Positions 34,628 to 41,262 of a DNA stretch of 41,262 bases are shown here, piece by piece. Numbering within the stretch: the first letter of the stretch is position 1; every line of letters starts with the position of its first letter. The notes under the pieces are model-generated. The model searched no databases and was not told where the DNA came from. It worked only from the letters and a program-made list of their open reading frames with translations. The stretch comes from Chloroflexi bacterium GWC2_73_18 (GTDB taxonomy: Bacteria; Chloroflexota; Limnocylindria; Limnocylindrales; CSP1-4). Position numbers and translations under genes: made by a program. The stretch spans positions 34,547 through 75,808 of the forward strand of contig MGMJ01000050.1 in assembly GCA_001794945.1 (NCBI GenBank), given 5' to 3'.

Positions 34628-35952
34628 CGACCAGCACGACCGTTTCCGGCGACACACCCAGCGTGGGCGCGCACCGCCGGCGCGTGCGCGGCGCCGTCCT
34701 CCTCCTCGGTGGCCTCGCCTTCGCGCTCCTGCTGGCCGCCGGGGGGCCGGCCGCCGCGGAGAGCCCCTCGCCGGTCGCGACCTCGACCCCGGCTCCCTCC
34801 GCCACCCCGGCTCCCTCCCCCTCGCCGCTGCCGGGCGGCGCGACGCCCGCGCCCTGCCCCATCCCGACCCCGGGTCTCACCCCGACGCCCGCGCCGGGCA
34901 CGACGCCCGCCCCCACGCCCCCGCCCAACCTCTGTCCCGCACCCGGCCCCGGTGACCCGGGCTTCGACCCCATCACCGGGCTCCTCTCCTGGCTCTTCAC
35001 GCCGATCTTCCAGGCGATCTTCCTCGCCCTCGTGCTCATCTACAACCTGGTGGGCGACATCGGCATCGCCATCGTCGTGCTGACGGTGGCGATCCGCCTC
35101 GTCCTGGTGCCGCTCTTCCGCAAGCAGATCGTCTCGCAGCGACGCATGCAGACGCTCCAGCCGGAGCTGCGGGCGATCCAGCAGAAGTACCGCGGCGACC
35201 GGGCACGCATCTCCCAGGAGCAGATGCGCCTCTACCAGGAGCGCGGCGTCAACCCGACCGCCGGCTGCCTGCCGACGATCCTGCAGCTGGCGCTCCTCTT
35301 CCCCATGTACTACGCCTTCAGCCAGGGGCTGCAGGCGCCCAACATCGACTCGCTGCTGCACGTCTTCGGCGTGCAGGTCACCAGCGTCGCCTGCTACGCG
35401 GCGACCGACCCGCTCGCCGGCTGCATCGACCCGACCGTGCGCTGGCTCTTCGACCTGAACGCGGCGAAGCCGGAGGTCATCTTCAACCCGTTCAACCCGG
35501 CCAACCCCGCCAGCATCGGCGGCATCAGCCTGCTGGCCATCCTCTCCGCCTTCCTGCAGCTCGTCCAGACCCGGATGGTGACGCCGAAGACAGACGATCC
35601 GCAGACCCGCACACAGCAGCGGATGTTCCTCTTCCTGCCGCTCATCTCGCTGGTCTACGGCGGGATCTTCCCGGCCGGGCTCTTCCTCTACTGGATCGTC
35701 ACCACCATCTTCTCCATCGTCCAGCAATACCTGATCGTCGGATTCGGGTCCCTCTTCCCCCTCTTCGGATGGACGCCGCGGTTCGCCCTCGAGCACACTC
35801 CGCGCTTCGCGGTCACGGCCGAGCATCGGCCGCCGAGTGGCGGACCGCAGCCGGCCACCGGGCCGCGCGGCAGCGCGGCCGACCGGGCCGCCGGTACCAT
35901 CCGTCCATCGAGGGTGCGGGGACGGACCAGCCGACGGGGGAGGCGTCGATGA
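34624..35952 (+). CDS. yidC: membrane protein insertase YidC/Oxa1
   Basis: This 442-residue insertase has a first hydrophobic segment (about residues 22-41), then a Pro/Thr/Ser-rich external linker with two Cys (about 45-115), then the conserved Oxa1 core: [50 protein letters not shown] and a C-terminal pair of helices. The hydrophilic-groove Arg is present in [11 protein letters not shown] loop with [11 protein letters not shown] (around residue 260) could form a disulfide. The C-terminal tail is strongly basic. The long Pro-rich linker is unusual for YidC. The GTG start overlaps yidD, and the stop overlaps the jag ATG. Confidence 0.93.
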   Translation: MTTSTTVSGDTPSVGAHRRRVRGAVLLLGGLAFALLLAAGGPAAAESPSPVATSTPAPSATPAPSPSPLPGGATPAPCPIPTPGLTPTPAPGTTPAPTPPPNLCPAPGPGDPGFDPITGLLSWLFTPIFQAIFLALVLIYNLVGDIGIAIVVLTVAIRLVLVPLFRKQIVSQRRMQTLQPELRAIQQKYRGDRARISQEQMRLYQERGVNPTAGCLPTILQLALLFPMYYAFSQGLQAPNIDSLLHVFGVQVTSVACYAATDPLAGCIDPTVRWLFDLNAAKPEVIFNPFNPANPASIGGISLLAILSAFLQLVQTRMVTPKTDDPQTRTQQRMFLFLPLISLVYGGIFPAGLFLYWIVTTIFSIVQQYLIVGFGSLFPLFGWTPRFALEHTPRFAVTAEHRPPSGGPQPATGPRGSAADRAAGTIRPSRVRGRTSRRGRRR

Positions 35953-36950
35953 GCGAATACCGTGAGTTCACCGGGAAGACCGTGGAGGAGGCGCTGCGCC
36001 AAGCGCGGGACGCCTTCGGGGTCGCCAACCTGGACGACCTCGATTTCGAGATCCTCTCGCCCGGCAGCCGTGGCGTCCTGGGCATGGGCACCGAGCCGGC
36101 GCGCATCGTGGCCGCGCCGCGCGCCGCCCTTGGCGGCGCCGCGCCACGTCGCGAGGCCGCCGCCGCCGCACCGTTGCCCCCGCCGCCGCCCCGCCACGAG
36201 CGCGAGGGGGGTCGGGAGCGTGGGCGTGGGGGCGAGCGGCCCTTCCGGGACGAGCGACCCCGCCGCGAGGAGCACGAACCGCGCCGCGAGGAACGACCGC
36301 GGGGACCCCGCCGCGAGGAGCGCGGACCCGCGCCCCGACGGGACGAGGGACGGCCCGTCAGCCGATCGGGGCTCGACGCCGTGGTCGCCGGCGCCGCCGT
36401 TTCCCCGGGGGAGGAGGCGATGGTCCAGGCGGCCCGCGCGTCGCTGACCGCAGAGCGCGAGGAGCTGCAGGCGGCGACCGCCTCGCCCGAGGCGCTGCAG
36501 GCCGGCCAGGTGATCCTGGCCGCCCTGATGGCCCACCTCGGTTACGAGGTGCGCGTCGAGATCAGCGCCGGAGAGACGTCCCGGCTGGAGGTCTACGGCG
36601 CCAACGACACCGAGCGCCGCGCCCTCGGCGCGCTGATCGGCCGCAAGGGCGAGCGCCTCTCCGCGCTCCAGCACCTGCTCAACCTGATGCTCTCCAAGCA
36701 GATCGGCCACTGGACCCGCCTCCTCGTGGACGTGGAGGGCTACCGCGGCCGCCGCGAGCATCAGTTGCGCGAGATCGCGCTCCGGGCCGCGGCGCGCGTC
36801 ATCGAGACCGGCAAGATGCTCCAGCTCGAGGCGATGCCGGCGCTCGAGCGCCGCTGGATCCACCTCGCCCTCCGGGAGCACCCGTCCGTGTCGACGCAGT
36901 CGATCGGCGAGGAGCCAGAGCGGCGCGTCGTCGTCCTGCCGCGCGGCTGA
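35949..36950 (+). CDS. jag: KhpB/Jag family RNA-binding protein
   Basis: This 333-residue protein has the Jag_N domain (EFTGKTVEEALRQA ... GSRGVLGMG, residues 1-52), a long disordered linker rich in Arg, Glu and Pro (about 55-140, with repeated RREE units), then a KH domain with the GxxG-type IGRKGERLSALQ (around 231) and a C-terminal R3H domain with ERRWIHLALREH. Jag/KhpB binds RNA and is linked to envelope growth control. The ATG at 35949 overlaps the yidC stop. The genes that often come next (mnmE, mnmG, rsmG, parAB) are not found here. Confidence 0.92.
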   Translation: MSEYREFTGKTVEEALRQARDAFGVANLDDLDFEILSPGSRGVLGMGTEPARIVAAPRAALGGAAPRREAAAAAPLPPPPPRHEREGGRERGRGGERPFRDERPRREEHEPRREERPRGPRREERGPAPRRDEGRPVSRSGLDAVVAGAAVSPGEEAMVQAARASLTAEREELQAATASPEALQAGQVILAALMAHLGYEVRVEISAGETSRLEVYGANDTERRALGALIGRKGERLSALQHLLNLMLSKQIGHWTRLLVDVEGYRGRREHQLREIALRAAARVIETGKMLQLEAMPALERRWIHLALREHPSVSTQSIGEEPERRVVVLPRG

Positions 36951-36963
36951 CCGATGGCCGGGG

Positions 36964-36998
36964 GGGCCCCTCCCGTACGGGCGTGGCGTGAGGGGTCC
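36964..36998 (+). terminator. hairpin after jag (possible terminator)
   Basis: GGGCCCCTC (36964-36972) pairs with GAGGGGTCC (36990-36998), one G-U pair, 13 nt past the jag stop. It lacks a T-run, so it may be a processing or rho-assisted end. Confidence 0.4.
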
Positions 36999-37105
36999 GT
37001 AACGCCAACGCGACGCTCAGCGTCTATGCTGCGCCTCGCCCGATGGGACGAGTCGCCGGTGCCGGGCGACCGAAAGTGCGGCTAGGCACCATTCCGGGGA
37101 GCATC

Positions 37106-37111
37106 TAGAAT
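37106..37111 (+). promoter_or_regulatory. -10 box for the VanW gene
   Basis: TAGAAT lies 12 nt before ATG at 37124. The 173-bp space after jag holds this box and the jag hairpin; nothing else is recognisable. Confidence 0.4.
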
Positions 37112-37123
37112 GCGGGGCCTGTC

Positions 37124-39031
37124 ATGACCGACGAACCGCTCGCCCTCGATACCGGGACGCTCGATGCTGCGGGGGCGGCGCGCGCCGGCTCGAGCTGGCT
37201 CCGCCTCATCGCCGCCTTCCTCGCCACGACGCTCGCCGGCGTGCTGCTGGCGGTCGGTCTGCTGGCGGCGATCCAGGTCGCCTATGCCGGCAAGGTCCTC
37301 CCCGGCGTGCGCGTCGGCGGTGTCGATCTCTCCGGGCTTGATCGCGCCGCGGCCGCGGCGCGCCTCGACGCGTCGCTGACCGCCCTCGACGGCGGCCACG
37401 TCACGCTGGCGCTCGGACGGCAGGGGATCGCCCTCGGTCAGGCCGCGCTCGGCCGCGGCTACGACACCGAGACGATGCTGGACGCCGCCTTTGCCGTCGG
37501 CCGGAGCGGCGACCTGGTCGCGCGCGCCTCCGACCAGCTCTACGCGATGGGCCGTGGCACCGACCTCGGGGTCCGCGTCCGCTGGGACTCGGCGGCGCTC
37601 GAGGCGGAGGTCGCCCGCGCGGCCAACCGGCTCGACCGGCGGCCGACCGATGCCGCCGTCCTGCTCGATGCGGCCGGTCACTTCACCCTCGTTCCGGCGA
37701 CCCACGGCCGCCAGATCGACCGCGCCGCCGCGCTGGAGGCGGTGGCCGAGCTCCTGTCCGACCCGGCCAGCCCGGCCGAGACGACGGTCGAGGTCCATGC
37801 GGCGCCGGTCGCGCCGGCGATCATCACCGAGGTCGCCAGGCTGGCGCGGCTTCGCGCCCAGTGGATGACCGCTCAGGACCTGACGCTGACCGCCGGTGCC
37901 GACAGCTGGACGATCCCCGCCGCGAACCTGCCCCGCTGGATCACCTTCACCCCCGACCGCGGCCAGCTCCGCATCGACGCGGGAGGCACCGCCGCCGAGG
38001 CCGACGTGGCGGTGTTTGGCGACGAAGTGAAGGTCGAGCCGAAGGACGCCACCTTCCTGGCCGGGAAGGGCGGCGTCGTGGGCGTCCTGCCGGGCGTCGA
38101 CGGGCGCGCGCTCGACGTGCCCGGCACGATCCGCAATGTGGGCGCCGCACTCGCCGCCCAGGGCGGAGGCGCCCCGCCCCCGACGGTGGCGATGGCGATG
38201 GTGTCCGTGAAGCCCGCCCTCCCCACCGAGGAGGCGGAGAAGATCGCCCCGGTGATGAAGCGGATCAGCGTCTGGACGACCTACTACCAGGTCAGTGAGC
38301 GCAACTTCTACGGCAACAACATCACGATCCCGGCGCGCACGATCAACGGCACGGTCGTCAAGCCGGGCGAGTGGTTCTCCTTCTGGAAGACGGTCGGCGA
38401 GCCGACACCGGAGAAGGGCTACGGGCCGGGCGGCGCGATCATCAACGGCCACACCGAGCCGACCGGCGCCTTCGCCGGCGGGCTCTGCTCGGCCTCGACC
38501 ACCCTCTTCAACGCCGCCGCTCGGGCCGGGCTCGAGCTGGGTGATCGGATCAACCACTTCTACTACATCAGCCGCTACCCGCTCGGCCTCGATGCCACCG
38601 TCTGGATGTACTCGCGGACCTCTTACCAGGATGTCTCTTTCCGGAACGACACCCCCTACCCGATCCTGATCCGCGGCATCGGCTCGCTGGGCGTCGTCAC
38701 CTTCGAGTTCTACAGCGTCGACACCGGCCGCACGGTCGAGTTCAGCAAGCCGATCGTGAAGAACTACCAGAAGGCCTCCGATACCACGGTCTACACGACG
38801 AAGATCCCGGCCGGGACGACGCAGCGCGTCGAGTTCCCGGTGGACGGGATGGACGTCTGGGTGACCCGCTACGTCCGGGACCGGGACGGCAAGTCGATCC
38901 ATCAGGAGACCTTCTTCTCCCGGTATCACCGGATCACCGGTGTCCTCTGGGTGGGCAAGGAGCCGGAGCCCCAGCCGAGCCCTTCGCCCCAGCCGAGCCC
39001 CTCGCCGACGGGAGCGCCTGCGACCCGCTAG
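37124..39031 (+). CDS. VanW family protein with peptidoglycan-binding-like domains
   Basis: This 635-residue membrane-anchored protein has a short cytoplasmic N-terminus, one transmembrane helix (about residues 25-50), two PG_binding_4-like modules (about 60-350, beginning VLPGVRVGGVDLSGLDRAAA) and a VanW domain (about 370-500) with NNITIPARTINGTVVKPGEWFSF-type strands and GGLCSASTTLFNAAARAGL. A C-terminal beta region and a PSPQPSP-type tail follow. Such YoaR/VanW proteins are found in Gram-positive cell envelopes; their function is unsettled and vancomycin resistance should not be assumed. The ATG at 37124 lies 12 nt after TAGAAT. It is monocistronic by appearance. Confidence 0.87.
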   Translation: MTDEPLALDTGTLDAAGAARAGSSWLRLIAAFLATTLAGVLLAVGLLAAIQVAYAGKVLPGVRVGGVDLSGLDRAAAAARLDASLTALDGGHVTLALGRQGIALGQAALGRGYDTETMLDAAFAVGRSGDLVARASDQLYAMGRGTDLGVRVRWDSAALEAEVARAANRLDRRPTDAAVLLDAAGHFTLVPATHGRQIDRAAALEAVAELLSDPASPAETTVEVHAAPVAPAIITEVARLARLRAQWMTAQDLTLTAGADSWTIPAANLPRWITFTPDRGQLRIDAGGTAAEADVAVFGDEVKVEPKDATFLAGKGGVVGVLPGVDGRALDVPGTIRNVGAALAAQGGGAPPPTVAMAMVSVKPALPTEEAEKIAPVMKRISVWTTYYQVSERNFYGNNITIPARTINGTVVKPGEWFSFWKTVGEPTPEKGYGPGGAIINGHTEPTGAFAGGLCSASTTLFNAAARAGLELGDRINHFYYISRYPLGLDATVWMYSRTSYQDVSFRNDTPYPILIRGIGSLGVVTFEFYSVDTGRTVEFSKPIVKNYQKASDTTVYTTKIPAGTTQRVEFPVDGMDVWVTRYVRDRDGKSIHQETFFSRYHRITGVLWVGKEPEPQPSPSPQPSPSPTGAPATR

Positions 39032-39040
39032 GACCGGAGG

Positions 39041-39065
39041 CGCGGCCCCGACGCCGGCGGCCGCG
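39041..39065 (+). terminator. GC hairpin after the VanW gene
   Basis: CGCGGCC (39041-39047) and GGCCGCG (39059-39065) pair exactly, 9 nt past the stop. There is no T-run. Confidence 0.4.
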
Positions 39066-39183
39066 GATCCACCTCATCACATCCATCGGCACTGGTGCAG
39101 CGGGCCCCGAACGTCCACGATCTCGGCACGTCGGCCGTCTCCACGGGTGGGACACCTCGGCCGTCCGCCGGTATCTCTTGGTC

Positions 39184-39726
39184 ATGACGGGGCTCGCCAT
39201 GGACGCCGCATCGATCGCCGCCACGGTGGAGCGCGCCAGCGCCGGCGACGAGGCGGCGTTCGCCCGCATCGTGGGCGCCTACCACGCCGACATGGTCCGC
39301 GTGGCGTTCGTCACCTGCGGCGACGAGGGCCTCGCCCAGGACGCTGCCCAGGCGGCCTGGTGGATCGCCTGGCGAAAGCTCCCCTCGCTGCGCGACCCCA
39401 CGCGTGTCAAGCCCTGGCTCGTGGCGGTGGCGGCCAACGAGGCCCGCAAGCTCGGCGGCCGCCAGCGGCGGCACACGATCGTCGAGCTGCGGGTCGCGGC
39501 GCCCGACTCCGCCGGGCCCGATCCTGCGCGAGAGATCGACCACGTCGACCTGGCGAACGCGCTCGGTCACCTGAAGCCCGACGATCGGGCGCTCGTCGCC
39601 CTGCGCTACGCCGCGGACCTCGATTCGAGCGAGATCGCGCCCCTGGTGCGGCTCTCCCCCTCGGGGGTGCGGACCCGCCTCTCCCGGGTGCTGGACCGGC
39701 TCCGGAAGGACCTCGACGATGACTGA
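39184..39726 (+). CDS. ECF-type RNA polymerase sigma factor
   Basis: This 180-residue protein has region 2 (GDEAAFARIVGAYHADMVRVAF ... QDAAQAAWWIAWRKLPSLRDP, about residues 18-77) and region 4 (LKPDDRALVALRYAADLDSSEIAPLVRLSPSGVRTRLSRVLDRLRKDL, about 130-177), the two-domain layout of extracytoplasmic-function sigma factors. It overlaps by 8 nt a gene whose N-terminus has one transmembrane helix, the usual sigma/anti-sigma pairing. ATG at 39184 was chosen; TTG at 39178 or ATG at 39199 are alternatives. The promoter it recognises is not identified. Confidence 0.88.
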   Translation: MTGLAMDAASIAATVERASAGDEAAFARIVGAYHADMVRVAFVTCGDEGLAQDAAQAAWWIAWRKLPSLRDPTRVKPWLVAVAANEARKLGGRQRRHTIVELRVAAPDSAGPDPAREIDHVDLANALGHLKPDDRALVALRYAADLDSSEIAPLVRLSPSGVRTRLSRVLDRLRKDLDDD

Positions 39727-41042
39727 GCGCGAAGCGTTCGAGCCCCGCCTCCACGACGAGGTCCACCGCTACGCCGAGCGCGTCACCACGGAGATCGACG
39801 CGGCGGCGTTCGCCCACGCCGTCGCGACGGGGGCACCGCGGGGGCGGGGACTCGCTTCCCTGCTCGGCTGGCGCGTCGCTCTCGGCGCGCGGCCGGCCTG
39901 GCTCCTGCTCGTCGCCGCCCTCATCCTCGCCCTCCTGGCCGCGGCGGTCTGGGTCGGCTCGCGCCCTCGCGTGGCCGCCTGGCAGCGCGTCGAGCTGCCG
40001 GTGGGCGGGTCGGTCCACGACATCACCGCGATGCCGTCCGGCTACCTTGCGGTCGGCGAGGCGGACGGCAACGCCGCCGCGTGGACCTCGCCCGATTGCC
40101 TCCACTGGACGCCCGCCTCGACGCCGGAGAAAGAGTGGAAACAGTCAGGGACGATGAGTGCGGTCTTCCCGGCGGTCCCGGTTTCGTCGCCGTGGGCCGG
40201 CTCCCGAGATTCTGTGAGCCGGGCTCGGCCGCCGTGTGGACGTCCCCGGACGGCCGCACCTGGGCGCTGGTCCCCGGCGAGCCGGTCTTCGACTCGTTGA
40301 GGGGCACGGACGCCGCCATGACCGACATCGCCACGCTGGATGGGCGGCTCGTGGCGGTGGGGTGGTCCTCCGCCCCGAGGGTACCCGCGATCTGGGTGTC
40401 CGAGGACGGCTTCCACTGGCAGCAGGTCGGCCGGCTCCGGGGCGAGACCGGGGAGGCTACTTCGGAGCCCTCCCGCAGGTCGTCGCCGGGGGGCCGGGGC
40501 TCGTCGCGGTGAGCAGCGGCACCGAGGTCCCGGTCTTCACCTCGTCCGACGGTCTCGCCTGGGCACCGGTGCCGGCTCCCCCGTTCGACCCCCTCTGGGC
40601 GCAGCGGATGGGAGGGTTCCAGGGGATCGCCGTCGGGCGAGACGGGACGCTCCTCGCCTACGGCGGGCTGACGCCAGAGCTGTGGGCTTCGGACGACGGT
40701 CGCACCTGGGGGCCGATCCAGGGCGCCATGCCCTTCCCCGCCGGCGGGCTCTCCTCGATCGTGGCGACCGACGGCGGCTTCGTGGCCGTTGGCTACGGCT
40801 CTGGCCGGGGGTCCGTCTGGCGATCGGCCGACGGGCGCACCTGGACCCGCGAGCCGCCGCACGCGGACTTCGAGGACGCCGACCTCGGTGCTGTCTTCGT
40901 CTGCGGGGAGACCCTCTTCGTCAGCGGCCATGTGATCCGGAACCGGTGGGTGGCGGACCCGGCCGCCTGGGCCCTGCCCGGTGGGGCGGCCGGGAGCCGT
41001 CGCTCTGGCCGTCGCCCTAGATGCAGCGGCCGGCAAGCCTGA
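39719..41042 (+). pseudogene. frameshifted membrane protein with Asp-box repeats, possible anti-sigma factor
   Basis: The frame opens with ATG at 39719, overlapping the sigma gene. Residues 1-58 are cytoplasmic, a transmembrane helix follows (about 60-80), then an outside region with Asp-box-like repeats (TSPDCLHW, TSPDGRTW, SEDGFHW, SSDGLAW, ASDDGRTW, RSADGRTW) as in BNR/sialidase-type propellers. The repeats are spread over three reading frames: the first shift lies between about 40120 and 40165, the second near the GGGG run at 40449-40452, and each equals one missing base. Either this is a decaying gene or the assembly has two indels. Without the shifts it would code for about 440 residues. 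The pairing with an ECF sigma gene suggests an anti-sigma factor with an external sensor. Confidence 0.7.
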
Positions 41043-41131
41043 GATGGCAGCCCGTGTTTGCCGGTCCATGACGATACGAGGCCCGATCGGGGCCGAGTGG
41101 CCCCACGCGAACGGCCCGGTAAGAGCGTCCC

Positions 41132-41137
41132 AGGAGG
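41132..41137 (+). promoter_or_regulatory. strong Shine-Dalgarno before the last gene
   Basis: AGGAGG with a 7-nt spacer precedes ATG at 41145. This fixes the start of the truncated gene and shows that leadered messages are also used. Confidence 0.7.
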
Positions 41138-41144
41138 TGGATCG

Positions 41145-41262
41145 ATGAAGCGTTCGATGGCGATCCTTGCGGTGGTGGCGTTCTTCTTCGCCCTGGCGGC
41201 GCCGGCAAGCGCGACGACGACCCGGATCCCGGTCTCGGCGACCGAGACGTACCGGGTGATCG
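41145..41262 (+). CDS. secreted protein, N-terminal part only
   Basis: The window ends 39 codons into this gene. The visible sequence is a classical signal peptide: KRS, then a hydrophobic core (MAILAVVAFFFALAAP) and an ASA cleavage site near residue 22, followed by a Thr-rich mature start. The start is supported by a near-perfect ribosome binding site at 41132-41137. No function can be assigned from this fragment. Confidence 0.75.
   Translation, partial: MKRSMAILAVVAFFFALAAPASATTTRIPVSATETYRVI

Noticed and set aside
34770-34935. Repeat array in yidC
   Set aside because: The repeats are codon-level Pro/Thr/Ser low complexity inside a coding frame, without uniform units or spacers, so this is neither a CRISPR array nor a mobile repeat.
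38965-39010. Tandem repeat at the end of the VanW gene
   Set aside because: It encodes a PSPQPSP-type tail in frame with the gene and is ordinary linker low complexity.
37124-39031. Vancomycin resistance determinant
   Set aside because: The VanW domain is widespread in envelope proteins of unrelated function and no vanA/B-type ligase or vanH/X gene is nearby.
39140-39183. ECF-type autoregulated promoter ahead of the sigma gene (GGGACA ... GGTATC)
   Set aside because: It does not match a promoter consensus that I can name with confidence, and spacing cannot be verified without more copies.
41080-41094. Short hairpin GGCCC/GGGCC before the last gene
   Set aside because: Only a 5-bp stem without a T-run in GC-rich DNA; expected by chance.

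Overview
This window is high-GC bacterial chromosome (roughly 70% by eye) with tightly packed genes, many GTG starts and frequent GTGA/ATGA start-stop overlaps. It spans the dnaA/rpmH junction, so it lies at or beside the replication origin. Gene content (Nuo complex I, a PimA/PgsA/Ino1-type inositol lipid cluster, sortase-like, VanW and YidC proteins with Pro/Ser/Thr-rich external linkers) suggests a deep-branching Gram-positive-type lineage. My best guess is Chloroflexota of the Limnocylindria/Ellin6529 kind, with Actinomycetota as the alternative. This assignment is an inference from gene style and was not tested by phylogeny.

Layout. 1-7.1 kb: end of a complex I operon on the + strand, a GltD-like/ferredoxin fusion followed by nuoJ-K-L-M-N. 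7.1-11.1 kb: trehalose-phosphatase and TlpA-like thioredoxin (-), a sortase-like protein lacking the catalytic Cys (+), and an MFS exporter (-). 11.2-17.6 kb: a + strand operon of an ArsR-type regulator, phosphatidylinositol(-phosphate) synthase, inositol-3-phosphate synthase, two lysophospholipid acyltransferases, a PHP phosphoesterase and a PimA-like glycosyltransferase, which resembles a phosphatidylinositol-mannoside pathway. 17.6-25.5 kb: a secreted CAP protein, a 1619-residue protein joining two GT-C glycosyltransferases with a propeller-like insert, a second GT-C protein and a Dpm1-like GT2, which together look like an extracytoplasmic glycosylation locus. 25.5-33.4 kb (-): dnaA-dnaN-recF-dciA, then a PP2C-like pseudophosphatase with an external propeller, a rhomboid protease and a bifunctional nuclease. 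33.4-33.9 kb: a 521-bp dyad-rich intergenic region. 33.9-37 kb (+): rpmH-rnpA-yidD-yidC-jag. 37.1-41.3 kb (+): a VanW protein, an ECF sigma factor, a frameshifted membrane Asp-box protein and the start of a secreted protein.

How it fits together. The left-arm (dnaA) and right-arm (rpmH) genes diverge from the 33.4-33.9 kb region, the classic bacterial origin arrangement. The inositol-lipid operon and the GT-C locus both use polyprenol- or nucleotide-sugar chemistry to build a glycosylated envelope. Several exported proteins here (TlpA-like, sortase-like, YidC, PP2C-like, VanW) carry Pro/Ser/Thr-rich linkers that would be plausible O-glycosylation substrates. Many first genes of transcription units have a TANNNT -10 box only 6-12 nt before the start codon, which suggests widespread leaderless transcription, while internal genes rely on translational coupling. 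No rRNA, tRNA, CRISPR array, insertion sequence or prophage was seen.
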